In this document: positions 22,914 to 33,932 of the stretch, one piece after another
Layout of the letters: each line of letters opens with the position of its first letter
How positions within the stretch are numbered: the stretch's first letter is position 1
Assembly: GCA_033816765.1 (NCBI GenBank)
Contig: CM066287.1
Location: forward strand, 3,782,001-3,846,000
Source of the DNA: Nothopassalora personata
Taxonomy: Eukaryota > Ascomycota > Dothideomycetes > Mycosphaerellales > Mycosphaerellaceae
Length of the DNA: 64,000 bases
Direction: 5' to 3'
Position numbers and translations under genes: made by a program
Notes under the pieces: generated by a model
What the model saw: only the letters and a program-made list of their open reading frames with translations
Databases searched by the model: none
What the model was told of the DNA's origin: nothing

Positions 22914-25900
22914 ACTGACAGCAGTGACTTTAATGCACCAAGCGGAAGAAGGATTACGGCTGGGAATATTTGCAAGGAGTCAGACTGCCGTGTAGAGCAG
23001 TCCATGTACAGCAATGCATTCATTATCTTCGAGACTCGATTGTGGTCAGAGGATCTTGCAGTACTATACGCACTCATATCCGTCTTTACGATCAGCGGCT
23101 CTAGTCGTATCAAACCAATCGCAACAACGGCCATCTCTTGTAGCAGAGGCGGCGGATAACAATGAACAAGACGGAGACGATGAGACCAGAGCGACCAGAG
23201 ATCCGCGTCGTCCGGTCCATTCCATGTCGTATCGACACATCTTCACCCAGAGCTGCAAGCACGGGACGTCGCCGAGCAGCGAGTCGGAAGATTTCGACTG
23301 GAAAGTAGGTGCGGCTACGTCTGAAAGCTAGAATCCGACGCTTCTTTCCATCAGGCCCAACTGGTTTAAGCAATAAGCAAACCGTTGAACGTACTGCTAG
23401 GGATCGGCAACAGGTTTGATGGTCGCTCGTATCATGAAGGGAAAGACTGGCGCTGGCTCATCATGCTGGTGTGCGTCGTCGTCGTGAGGTACCACCCTGC
23501 GTATGATGCGATGTGTTACTCCAATCAATATTCGCCGTTCTGGCCAAAGTCCAGCGAGCCAGATAGAAAACTGCCTTCGGGATACGGCATGCCAGCGAGC
23601 GCTGCATGTCACAGAAGCAGAAGAACCAGGAACCGTCCAGATCTCGACCTTGCCGGACCATCCACGTAAGAACGGGAGAGAGAGAGCGCGCGCTACAATT
23701 TCAGGTACAACGCCCGCAAGCTTCGGAACATGTCGTCTTGCTTACCTGAACCAGGAGGCCTTGTGCAAGGTTTTCTTGACGGGTTCCAAATGGCATTCAA
23801 GTCACGTGCTACTTCGAGAAGCAAGCTACCATCATCACATCCATGTTCCGAAGGCGACATGTAAAGAAGCACGTTGTCAGAGCTGCGATTGCCATGTTGC
23901 GTTGTCCACCACAGAGTCCTCGAATCAAGACGCTTGGCTGGTCAAAGTACCAGGGCTTTACGCTCCACGAACCTCACCACGACACCCATGTAGCAGACAT
24001 CACGTATATTTGTGGGTGCGGTACGAAACGTCTGGGGCGCCTACGTAGGAGTGGTAGGTTCGCACTTTCGTGGGCAGCGCTGCGCTTTGCCCTCTGTCGA
24101 AGCGTTGCTTCCTCGCAATCAATTGATTCTTCCGCAAGCGAGTCCAGGTAGAATCCTTTACTTCGGTGTTTGGGGAAAAACGCGCTCAGTCGCAAGACAA
24201 TGGTAAAAGTTTGTCCTTTATGTTCAAACCACCTACCTGAGCGCAGACCCGGCGCCTGGGATCATGAGCAGAAGCTCGACAGGAGCAGCATCTGCAGAGA
24301 GATCGAGGCTCAGACTGCCGCTGGCAAGTCCGTTCCACGATCAACGCGCGACGGTGCATCCTCACCGCTCCTGTTCGAGGCGATGCTGTAAACTCGGGAC
24401 TGGGATCGATCACTTCTTCTACACTTTCATATGGATTCGACACCGTCGTATGGAGGTCGTTTACAACAAGGACCGGCCGATGACAGCTAGCACCATGGGC
24501 ATAGCTTGCGAGTTCGTCCGCTCGCTCGCTGTACCGGTAGGAGTATGAGTCCATCGACCTTCTAATCTCTGACGACATTCGTGATCCACTCCGTGCTTCG
24601 GTCGGCCATCGCCATCATGTTGGTACAACGACGCTAGGATGGTCGCAACCCTCCAAGCGTCCCGCCGACTACGATCGCCGGAAGAGCATCGTCCTGCTTG
24701 AGACGCAGGTATTCAATGCTTCCCAATTGGACTTGAGCGAAGACCAAGACGGAAAAGATACAGTACATGTTCAAGAACATCGACGTACCCACGGAACTGT
24801 ACCGTCGATCCGTACCTGCACTTACATCATGGTCTGCTGTGATTCTTGCTGCAGAGCTGAACCTCGATGACCTCGACGACCTCGACGAGGCACCGAACGC
24901 CGCATCGTCGGGGACTATGGACCTGTGCCCAATACGAGGCTCATTCTGAGCCTCAATCCGAGGCAGAGCCCAAAGCACCCCTCACGACGGAAGAGATGAA
25001 GTCGCAGTGTAAGGCTGGCTGCCCGGGCTCAGATTGGGGTGCTTTGCCTGAAGACCTATAAGACGGTGGTGAATATGAACGGCCGCCTTCAGGATTGACT
25101 TCTTAGTGGACGAGCGAGACGATTCCAGCAAGCGACAGCTCGCCGCAGACCTTGCCGGTCTGTAGCAAACGGGTTTCTCTGACTTGCCTTGTGCTGCGGC
25201 CGAGCGCTGCATCTTCTCCATTCCCGACGTCGATGCTCGACCCCGACAGAGCCCTCGAGCGATGCGTGGAGCGTGTAGCTTGCGGAAGACGTAAGGCGCG
25301 TTACCGCATCTGTGAATTCCTGCTACAGGCTGGTGCGAACGGGTTCAGACTGCGGCTAAAGCCCTTAATTTGAGCGAGCACAATATGGCGATAAACCTTC
25401 ACGGTCAAAATCTAGATGGGTTCTTGTAAGATAATCTCAACGAGTCTACAGAGCAAAGACGCACGAAAGATACCGCGACGTCGCGATGGACGTGAGACTA
25501 GCAAATGCGTCGACGCAAAGGCACTGGGGATGGTGTTGAGCAGGCGGGATCTGTGGTATAGCGGCTCTTCCAATCGAGGGAAAGAATTTCGCCGTCGAGC
25601 ACTGCAACTGATCGCGACACATTTCTCCGATCAGGAGCATCCGCTCTCCGACCTTCAGGATACCATCGACGGCAACCTAGACGGTAGACAGGATACGACA
25701 TGGACGAAGCGAAGGCGTTCATGACGACTTTGCTGAAGCAAGGTGAACTCGGACGGGACAACCAGGAGAGTGGGATTGGTCGACCGTACTATTTCGTGTT
25801 GGGGGAATGACCAATGATGTCTGCTCCGCTATCTGGTTTCGATTCTCGCCGACATTGCTATTGCCTGCGAGACATGTATAGCACAAGCCCCTTGTGCGGC

Positions 25901-26135
25901 TCCGCGCATGGCAAGCAGCCCCTTGTACGGCTTTACTTCGACGTGCGGAACCTTCCCAGCTGTACTGAGCGTTGCCGCTCCGCCCGCGCACGCTGCTCTC
26001 GGGAGCTAACGACTTGTCTGCGTCCGACTCTCGCCAGCTCGGCTGATAGCTCGGTCGATGAGCTACCGAGGCGATTGCCGATCATGTTCACATGTCAAAA
26101 TGTGATAGATACTTTCCGTCTTCCTCCGCAAGTCT
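22914..26135. other. 3.2 kb region without a convincing gene
   Basis: This is the largest gap in the window, between PEPCK and the 3' end of PAN2. Frames of up to 181 codons occur (for example 23503..24048 +) but resemble no family and show no gene-like context. The stretch 24560..25061 (+) has gene-like pieces: an open run of about 100 codons ending at about 24866 and a separate acidic stretch ending AGCPGSDWGALPEDL before a stop near 25061. They could be exons of an unrecognised small gene or remnants of a decayed one. Base composition is not strongly AT-rich, so heavy RIP is not evident. Confidence 0.4.
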
Positions 26136-29100
26136 TCATTTCGTAGGACTGCCGTATTCTGAGCGCTGAGGTGTCGCCATCCGTACCGGCTGGCGCAGGG
26201 GCGTTCCTGGGGCACTGGCTGTCGGTGTCTCTGGCAAACGCTTGACATCTCTTGGCACTTTGAACTCCGCCTGTCGTCCCTTAGACCAGACTTCGTCCAT
26301 AATGGCCTCGAAGATACCAGCATTGGTATATTCGAGATACTTCCGCCAAAGCTTGAGAGCTGTACGTGCGTCTTCGATGCTGTCGTGGCCCATGGCAGCA
26401 TTCTTCTGCACTTCCTCCTTCAAAACCACCCAGGCCAGGAACCGCAGAGACAGCTTCCGTCGTGCTCGTTCGCGCAGCGAGAAAAGTTCTTGAGTATCGA
26501 TCACTTGAGAGTCTGGCACGTGGATGTTTATGATGCGGAAGTCGCTGGACAATCCATGGCCGATGAATGTACAGCCCAGGTTCAATAACACCCACAGCTT
26601 CTTGTATACCTCCTTCAAGCCGACGAGTCTGAACCGACTGGTACCTTCCGTCAAGTCACCCGGCTGCAGGCCGGAGTACTTGGTGAGATAGTCATCGATC
26701 GGCTCATCAATCGAGATGTAGTCATCGATGAAAGGAAGTTCCTGATCCAGCCCGTCCCCACGCAGTACAGAAACTCGAGCCAGACCTGATCGTGCTGGGC
26801 GTGTCATCGTTCGAGAGCCATCGGCGCCGACATCGATCTCTTCTCGCACTAACCGCACGAACTCGGCATCAATACCTACGTGAGACCCGCTACCAGGAAG
26901 GGGTTCCTTCTCGGACAGTGGCGCGAACCTATAGCCAGGTGTAAGAGCCGGCTGCTGAGGGTTTCGGTATAGTATGCTTGTGTCGATGTGTTCTTTCCAG
27001 CTGTCATCGACGACGTGAGAGCTTGATTTGACCTGATACGTGATCACACATGGTAACTTCCACTGCGGATTGAAGTACACTGCGTCCTCGGCCGGGATTT
27101 TCTGCACCAAAAAGTCGTTGAAGAGGTGCCAGTCACCCTGTTGCGAGCGATCGGGTTCTGCCAACGCGGTATCTATAGATGCCACGAGATGTGATTTTTC
27201 TTGATCTCCGGTTTTGACATCCGCAACCACACCAACAAGCTGATATACAGTCATGTTGTATTGTCCGCGCTGAAGATGTACTTGTAGGTCCTGACCTTCA
27301 TATGGGTAGAAGCGGCCGTTGTTAACGATGACGCCAATCTCCTTGGGGAGGAATCCTGGAGTGGACCACATATGTCTGGCTTCCGGAGTATTTGCACAAG
27401 CGTTCAGCATCAGTGTTGCAGGTAGACAATGGATCGCGCGATGCGATACCATGGCTTTGTAACCATTGCACCTCAGACACCAACCCCTGTGCTGATGTGT
27501 TCTCTCGATAGAGCTCTTAAGTACCTGTGAGAAGTACCGACGCACATTTCGAAATTTTCCTTGGACCTGAGGGTATTGCAAGTCGTGTGTATACCAGACC
27601 TTGTCCGTCCTACTCTCGTAGCCACAATGTTGGCATTGCATATGGGCCAAACCTATGGTGCCGAACGCCAAGTGGAATTGTTCTAAAGACGGTGCTACCG
27701 ATAGGAAATTGCGCTCGAATTTCTGTAACAGAAAGCGGTGCAGGTTCTGCAACATGGTTGTCAGTGAAGTTCCTGCCTTGCTCTCCTCGAGGACATTCTG
27801 CGCAGCAGCATCAGGTTCTCGACTGAGGGCCTTCAGAAAGTTCGTCGCCTGGCAGTTGGGGGACTTGGCCTTTTCGAGCATGTCTGCCAGGAACCCGAGC
27901 TCACATAAGAGGCAGTTGTCCAGCCTGCAGTCTTTCGCAGTATGGTGCAGAGAGAGGTTGCGAGCTACCGACGTAAAGCGTAGCAGCTGTAGTAGAGGAT
28001 TTGCGTAGGAGTTCATGATATGTGTCTCCAGGCCAGCGTACTTGGTCTTGTTGTAGTATCCAAAGTCGAAGTCTTCCACGCCGAATCTACTGTATTTGAT
28101 CTCCACAAGCCGGTACAGGAATTTGGCGTCAGATGTAGCAGTACCATCTAATTGGGCTCTGGCCAGAGCTTTGGCAAAATCCTCGCTCATGCGGCGAGGT
28201 TTGTCAGGCTGCCTATCATCCTCCCGTGGTTTCTCGCTCAGAAACTTGGGTGCTGCCAAAGGGTCCGCGGCTTTCGTGAATGATTTCACGGGAGTAGCCT
28301 CGTAACGACGTCCCTTCCGAGGATTCGGGCCAACCTTGCCATAGTCGAATGGCCGGAAAGTGTTGTCCGGAGGGTCAATACGAGGTGGCGGCGTGCCAAC
28401 TTGATGTAACAGGCTGTTGGGCCAACCTGAAAACAGAGCTTCGCGGTAGTAAGGCATGCCAATGTTGTTCAAGGGCGAATCTCCAGACCAGCTGAGCTTT
28501 TGAGTCTTGCCAAGCGGGTCCGCAAAGTCGGGCGCTTTGCCAAACTCGGTGAACTGAACCTTGGATGGAGTTGCCCATATTGTGATCTGTCCATTGCTAT
28601 CTGCCAAAGCAAGACCTTTACCAGATGGCATGAGCTCCAGGCTTGTGTATCGCAGATCTGGCTGTGCATATTTCATTCGTGGCATATCAGGATTCAGTAT
28701 ATCGATTGAATGGATAAGACCAGTCTGTGAAACCACGATGCATGTAGATGAGAGCTTTGGATGCAGGCGTACAAAAGCTGCGCCCTGTTGGAAAGGCACG
28801 GGAGGCGCCGGGCGCTGAGCCTTGAGATCATACACACGAACGAGCCTCTCAAGACCGAGGCCTTGATGCTGTACTTGTGCCCAGCCGGAAGTCAGTAAAT
28901 AGTCACCTCGGGCGTCCATGTCGTTCACAGACCCAGCATAGGCCTTCCAGCTGTGCACCAACGATAGTGTCTTAGGATCCAGAAGGTGTATAGAGCCGTC
29001 ATTGGAGGCGGCACAAATGTGTTGGCCAGCCAATCGCATCAAAGTATATGGCACTGGGCTTCGCTGGGTTATGGTCTCGAGTACTGTTCCCTTCTCGACA

Positions 29101-29628
29101 TCCATCCGGAACATCTGCGTCTGGCATCCAGCAACAATAACTTCACTGGCCTCGCGGCTGGTGAAGCTCATGCAGCGCAAATCATTCATGCCATTGTGAC
29201 ACGCATGCCATTGTGCGAGCCCGCGGCGGGAAGACATATGCACGCTTCGAGACGACACGGAAAGAATGCCCTTCTCGCAGAAGAGGAACTGTTTGACGGG
29301 TGCATTGCCCGGCGCACCTCTTGGCGCGTTGCTGGCATGACCCCGATATGAAGTATACTTCCGCAGCTCTGGGCCATAGAACGAGGTGATCTTACCCTGT
29401 GAGCTCGTCAGATTAGAAGCCGGCGATTCGGACCCTGTAGTCAAGCGGAAGGCGCAGTGAGGCACGCTGCTGAATGGGAACACCATCACCAAGCCATCGC
29501 GTACTCACATGCTCATTACCCGCCCATAGCAGCTCCTGCGATGGATCGAATGCAAATGTTGTGAGCTGAGTATTGGGTGACGGGCTGGGGACCGTTACCC
29601 TAGCCGCCTCGCTCCATTCGGCCTCCAT
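26136..29628 (-). CDS. PAN2: PAN2, catalytic subunit of the PAN2-PAN3 deadenylase
   Basis: Exons 29509..29628 (40 aa) and 26136..29396, joined by a 112-nt intron (29397..29508, donor gtgagt), give 1126 aa. The junction restores the family motif NE.G.(I/V)TSFYGPEL. Order: N-terminal WD40 propeller, linker, a catalytically dead ubiquitin-hydrolase-like domain (about 460-840), then a DEDD-type 3'-5' exonuclease. Active-site residues are visible: GIDAEFV (D, E), HGLSSDF (D), and HDSIEDA (H, D). It trims poly(A) tails in the cytoplasm with PAN3. A frame reading through the intron to 29492 also exists, but it lacks the conserved N-terminus. Confidence 0.95.
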
Positions 29629-30222
29629 GGCGTCCAGTCGCTAGAAGCTGTGGGCTATCCGGCATAATTGGAGCTGATGAGCATATTCAATGGCTCGGTG
29701 GTGATGCTTGGCTCTGAGACGTTCACGAGAAGGGTGTGGGCGATCAATCAGTCTGGATCTACTTTTGGGTTAGCGTACTTTCGGTCTTAGGCAAGCGATC
29801 GGGATCAGCCGCCACTTTCTTGTGCCGACTGAAGTAAAGAACAGCACGAGATCGAGTGCGCTGTGGTGCGCCTCAGACGTTACGTTACGACAGCTGTGCA
29901 GTATGCCCGCAAGGTAATGGCGCGTCAGCCCTGTTAAGCAGCAGTTGATACGTTGGGCTTCGGGAAGGGCACTTGCCGACAGTGTCGATGCTTGTTGCGA
30001 GCATACTTGCTTAGCACCTGATGGATGTGCGTATGAAATATGATATGCGCTTTCCTGTCATAATATACCATACACTCTGTTACTCACTGCTCCTGCGTGT
30101 CTACATTGTTACTGCATGGACTGTACATAGTTTTCCCGGCAAATGCCAGCTGCGCCTCGGCCCGACCTCCTTAAGCGTGTCGTGGGATGAATGTTTTTTA
30201 CCTTCTGTGTTGATACATCAAC
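29629..30222. other. divergent promoter region PAN2 / ICP55
   Basis: 594 bases between divergent starts. A + frame from 30021 overlaps the ICP55 start in another frame and shows no conservation. No other element identified. Confidence 0.5.
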
Positions 30223-31689
30223 ATGAGGAGATGGTGCCCATGGCTGTTACGATCAATATCTCGTCCAACGCCAACCTTCCGGACGAGACCATGTCGTGCG
30301 GTTTTCGCCAACACCCGGACGCTAGTGTCTGCTGCAGAGATTCGGTTCGGTCAACCGTTGCACGAAACACATCCACACTTGATCAAACCTGGCGACCTGA
30401 CGCCTGGGATATCCGCTCTTGAATATCACCATCGAAGAGCAGCTCTTGCTCGAAAGCTTCCTTGCGACAGTGTCGCTGTCCTCGCTGCGGCCGACATCAA
30501 GTATCGATCCGGCGCTGTCTTCTACGACTTTCACCAGGAATCGAATTTCTTCTATCTTACCGGCTACAACGAGCCAGAGGCTGTCGCTGTGATACAGAAA
30601 GGCCAAAGCGGTGTCGAGTACACCTTTCACCTGTTTGTGCGACCAAAGGATGAGCATGCGGAGTTGTGGGACGGAGCAAGATCGGGAGTGCAGGCTGCAC
30701 AGGATGTCTTCAATGCAGATGAGGTGGGCGACATAGATGATATTGGGACGCTGATTCCGGAGATCATAAATGGTGCGAGATCGGTTTATACGGATATCGG
30801 TCACGCTGGTCGAAAGACCGCATTGAGCCGATTTATCAGGGGACAGCCAAAGGTTGATGGTATGGCTAAGTTGCTGCAGAATGCTGTGGTGAAGCCATTG
30901 CAGCCTATGCTCAACGAGTTGCGCGTACTCAAGTCGGAAGCCGAGCTGGACTGTATGCGGAAAGCTGGATCTGTGTCTGGTGCAGTGCTGACGGAAGCCA
31001 TGAAGAGGACACCACGGAGTGAAAAGCAGCTCTGGGCTGACCTGGCGCATGGCTATCGGACAAATGGACTCGACGGAGAAGCATACGTACCTGTGATTGC
31101 CGGTGGCAAGAACGCTCTCAGCATACACTACGTACGGAACGATGCCCTACTCAAACCAGGCGAGGTTGTGTTGGTGGATGCTGGTGGAGAGTACGGAGGT
31201 TACATCACAGACATCACACGAACGTGGCCGGTCAATGGACGCTTCACAGACGCGCAACGAGACATGTACAACATGATACTAAATGTGCAGAAGAGCTGCG
31301 TGAGCTTATGCAGAGCCGACGCAGAAGTCACGCTGGATAAGCTGCACCGTGTCAGCGAGAATGGTCTGCGGGATGGACTGAAAGGTCTTGGATTTGACAT
31401 CTCGGGTGACACACTGGATAGGCTATTCCCGCACCATGTTGGGCATTACATCGGACTCGATGTACACGATGCTCCCGGGTTCCCACGAACCGATCTGCTC
31501 AAGCCGAATCATTGCATCACTATCGAGCCAGGCATCTACGTGCCGGACAACGACCGCTGGCCATCACATTTCCGTGGCCTGGGAATCAGGATCGAAGATT
31601 CTGTAGTGATTGGAGAGGAACAGCCTGAAGTATTGACCAAGACTGCCGTGAAGGATGCCAACGAGATAGAGGCTTTGAGAGAACGATGA
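30223..31689 (+). CDS. ICP55: mitochondrial Xaa-Pro aminopeptidase, ICP55 type
   Basis: A single exon of 488 aa. The first ~40 residues are Arg-rich without acidic residues (mitochondrial presequence). An aminopeptidase P N-terminal domain follows, with FFYLTGYNEPEAV, then the creatinase/pita-bread peptidase domain. Metal ligands are all visible: LVDAGGEYGGYITDITRTW (two Asp), HHVGHYIGLDVHD (His), TIEPGIY (Glu) and GIRIEDSVV (Glu). Length and motifs fit yeast Icp55, which removes one residue after MPP cleavage and so stabilises imported matrix proteins. A general cytosolic/mitochondrial aminopeptidase P is the alternative; the presequence favours ICP55. It converges on the metacaspase gene with a 60-base gap. 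Confidence 0.88.
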   Translation: MRRWCPWLLRSISRPTPTFRTRPCRAVFANTRTLVSAAEIRFGQPLHETHPHLIKPGDLTPGISALEYHHRRAALARKLPCDSVAVLAAADIKYRSGAVFYDFHQESNFFYLTGYNEPEAVAVIQKGQSGVEYTFHLFVRPKDEHAELWDGARSGVQAAQDVFNADEVGDIDDIGTLIPEIINGARSVYTDIGHAGRKTALSRFIRGQPKVDGMAKLLQNAVVKPLQPMLNELRVLKSEAELDCMRKAGSVSGAVLTEAMKRTPRSEKQLWADLAHGYRTNGLDGEAYVPVIAGGKNALSIHYVRNDALLKPGEVVLVDAGGEYGGYITDITRTWPVNGRFTDAQRDMYNMILNVQKSCVSLCRADAEVTLDKLHRVSENGLRDGLKGLGFDISGDTLDRLFPHHVGHYIGLDVHDAPGFPRTDLLKPNHCITIEPGIYVPDNDRWPSHFRGLGIRIEDSVVIGEEQPEVLTKTAVKDANEIEALRER

Positions 31690-31749
31690 TACAGCTTCAC
31701 CGTGCTCTTGCTTACATACTGTGCATTCATACCTACATCCAGCCACACC

Positions 31750-32724
31750 CTAGATCCGAAGCCCATAGTTAAGGTCTTGTTCGAAGCCAACGGATAATTG
31801 CGGGACCTGCTCATATCGTCCCTTCAGAATCTGTCTCGTATTTTGCAAAACCTGGATGTAACTTTGTCCAAGTCCATACGTTCTCATACACTCCAGGAAA
31901 GCCCACGACATTGCGCCAACATGAGACCCCGCGATCGATGCGTCTGCGGAAGTCTGATCGTCTTTGCAGCCAGAGTACATCCAAACCTGCTTTGGTTGCT
32001 CGCGTTGGTACTCCTGAGCGAAGTCTTCTTGGCTGAGCCCGTACTGATCGGTCTCAGCTTGCTCATGCATCAGACCCTTGAAGAATGATTGAGCTCCCGC
32101 AAAGAGCTGTCGAGCTTCGCCCACTTTATCGACAGTGAAGCCACCTTGGATCAGGTGAGACGCAGCTCCCATGAGCCTCATGCCAGCCTGGACGTTATCG
32201 AGCATGGAGACATTACCGTCTTCGTCGCTGCGGTACACGAATGGGAGCTCTACTGCTGAGCCACTGTGGCAGCAGTCGAAGATGATGAACAGTGTGCTGC
32301 TCGGAGGTAACGCAGAGACTAACGCTTTGTGCAGAACACCGCTTGGAATCTGACCGTTTGTCTCAAAGTCGCGGGGTACGATCGTGTCGTCGAAGCCAGA
32401 TACTCGGTAGCCGCCGGTGTCTGCAACCTGCCCTCCGTGGCCACTATAATGGAGGAAGTTGGTCGTTCCCGGCTCAGAGACGAGCCATTGGAATGCGGCG
32501 AGCATGTTGTGGCCGTTCGGCCAGAACGGGCCATCAGGATCAGTGCGTCGGTCGTCTCGCAGGATGACACGATCCCGACGATCTGAAGAGTAGCCCTCTG
32601 CTGCCAGGAAGTCGCACATGTTCTCGACGTCCTGGTGACAGCCTTGAAGCTCGTGCTCGCTCCCGACATAATTGATACCAATCAGAAGTGACTTCTTGCG
32701 GCGTGGTCGTTCTTGATATGCCAT
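31750..32724 (-). CDS. metacaspase without the usual prodomain
   Basis: A single exon of 324 aa from ATG at 32722..32724 (MAYQERPRRKKSLLIG). The caspase-like p20 has catalytic His96 in HYSGHGGQ and the Cys dyad in FDCCHSGSA (151-152). A p10-like part follows with YSGCKDDQTSADA and GAMSWAFLE. It is a Ca2+-dependent Arg/Lys-specific cysteine protease of the Yca1/CasA family, acting in proteostasis and cell death. Most fungal type I metacaspases have a long Pro/Gln/Tyr-rich N-terminal region; here the catalytic domain starts about 12 residues after Met. The frame extends 25 codons upstream to 32799 without such a region. Confidence 0.9.
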   Translation of the reverse strand: MAYQERPRRKKSLLIGINYVGSEHELQGCHQDVENMCDFLAAEGYSSDRRDRVILRDDRRTDPDGPFWPNGHNMLAAFQWLVSEPGTTNFLHYSGHGGQVADTGGYRVSGFDDTIVPRDFETNGQIPSGVLHKALVSALPPSSTLFIIFDCCHSGSAVELPFVYRSDEDGNVSMLDNVQAGMRLMGAASHLIQGGFTVDKVGEARQLFAGAQSFFKGLMHEQAETDQYGLSQEDFAQEYQREQPKQVWMYSGCKDDQTSADASIAGSHVGAMSWAFLECMRTYGLGQSYIQVLQNTRQILKGRYEQVPQLSVGFEQDLNYGLRI

Positions 32725-33851
32725 GGTGTTTGATTGCTTTTTAACAGCTCGATGACTTGCGTGATCCAAAGCTATTCGCGCTGATGGAGGGGTTTTCAAG
32801 CCGGGTCTGCAAAAATTTTTCGGTGCCAGGTCTTGTTGCGAGGCGTACGATGTGGTATCAGTGAGACATCTTCAGAGTTGCATGCTTGGCAGACCGGTAC
32901 CTGAAGATCCGAGTACCTGGAGAGAGTGAATAAGCATTGTGAGAGCTTGTTCAGCACGCGGCTGCTGACGTCGTCATACAGGCGCCCGTAACACGTGACA
33001 TGGTGCTATGGTCGTGCAGTGTTGAGAGGTCAGAGGTGTGATTGAGGAATGGTGAGCAATATTGCAATCTGATGACAACACAACCGCAAGTGAGACACTC
33101 TCTCTCGTTACTTTCTTCTTCCAAATGAGAATGATACGTGAGCAAAAGAAAAAGACCTACCGTCCTGATGTGCCAGTGAATGGACGTGACGTGCCTGCCA
33201 ATGGTCTTGTCCCAGCGTGCTTCCATACTTCTCTCGTGTTCGTCTTCGAGCACACAGACATGACTCGTGCCATTGACGGCTACCTCTTACGCCAGCCATC
33301 GTTGTGGCAATTGGATGCTGCACGCAGGCTGGCAGGGGAGAAATACCACCCCAAGTCTCTTGTCTGGAGCGAAGCGAGCGTGCAAGGGCAGTGATGTTTC
33401 AGCCATGTGTACAGCTACGCCCGCCATCGCCAACAGCACAAGCGTGGAGGAGGATTGACGACACAGACGATAGTGGAGGAGAAATGCAGGAATCAGCGAT
33501 GGCCATGTTTATGTTGTTGGCTCGGCTAGTTCGCGCTAGCCGCGCAGACCAACCTCTTCTCAGCGCTGTACTGTACTTACAGTACTGTAGCTCTGCCATC
33601 CACAAGCACCACCGCTACCCGACTACTACTTGATGCTGTTGCGCGCTCGCTGCTTCGCATGCTCGTCCTTGTCTGCCTCTTTCTCGCCTTGATACTCAGT
33701 TCTGTCGACGTTCCTTACTGCCGTACCATGGCTTTCTGACCGCCTCCAGCAAAACGCGTGCCTTCTCGCGTCGTTGCACCCCGCAACGTCAAACAGCAAA
33801 CGAGAGCAACACCACCAGCCAAAGCTTCACGCCCCAGCCACAGGTGTGTGT

Positions 33852-33872
33852 CCCCCCCCCCCCCCCCCCCCC
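33852..33872 (+). repeat. poly-C homopolymer, 21 bases
   Basis: An uninterrupted C run about 60 bases upstream of the DBF4 start, likely within its 5' leader. Length may be affected by sequencing error. Confidence 0.85.
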
Positions 33873-33893
33873 AACGATACTCCCGCCTCACAC

Positions 33894-33920
33894 CACGACG
33901 ACGACGACGACGACGACGAA
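33894..33920 (+). repeat. (ACG)n trinucleotide tract
   Basis: About nine ACG units ending just upstream of the DBF4 ATG at 33933. In the DBF4 frame it would read as an Asp run if translation began further upstream. Confidence 0.85.
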
Positions 33921-33932
33921 GACGAAAACAAC

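Larger units (their letters stand above)
32725..33932. other. divergent intergenic region metacaspase / DBF4
   Basis: 1.2 kb holding both promoters. The DBF4-proximal part has a poly-C tract and an (ACG)n tract (separate entries). The DBF4 frame is open upstream to 33774 only through these low-complexity tracts. Confidence 0.5.

Noticed and set aside
23503..24048. Open frame of 181 codons (+) in the large gap
   Set aside because: Mixed composition, no recognisable motif, overlapped by other-strand frames and no splice or leader context; likely chance.
30021..30422. 133-codon frame at the ICP55 start
   Set aside because: It overlaps the presequence of ICP55 in another frame and has no conserved sequence.
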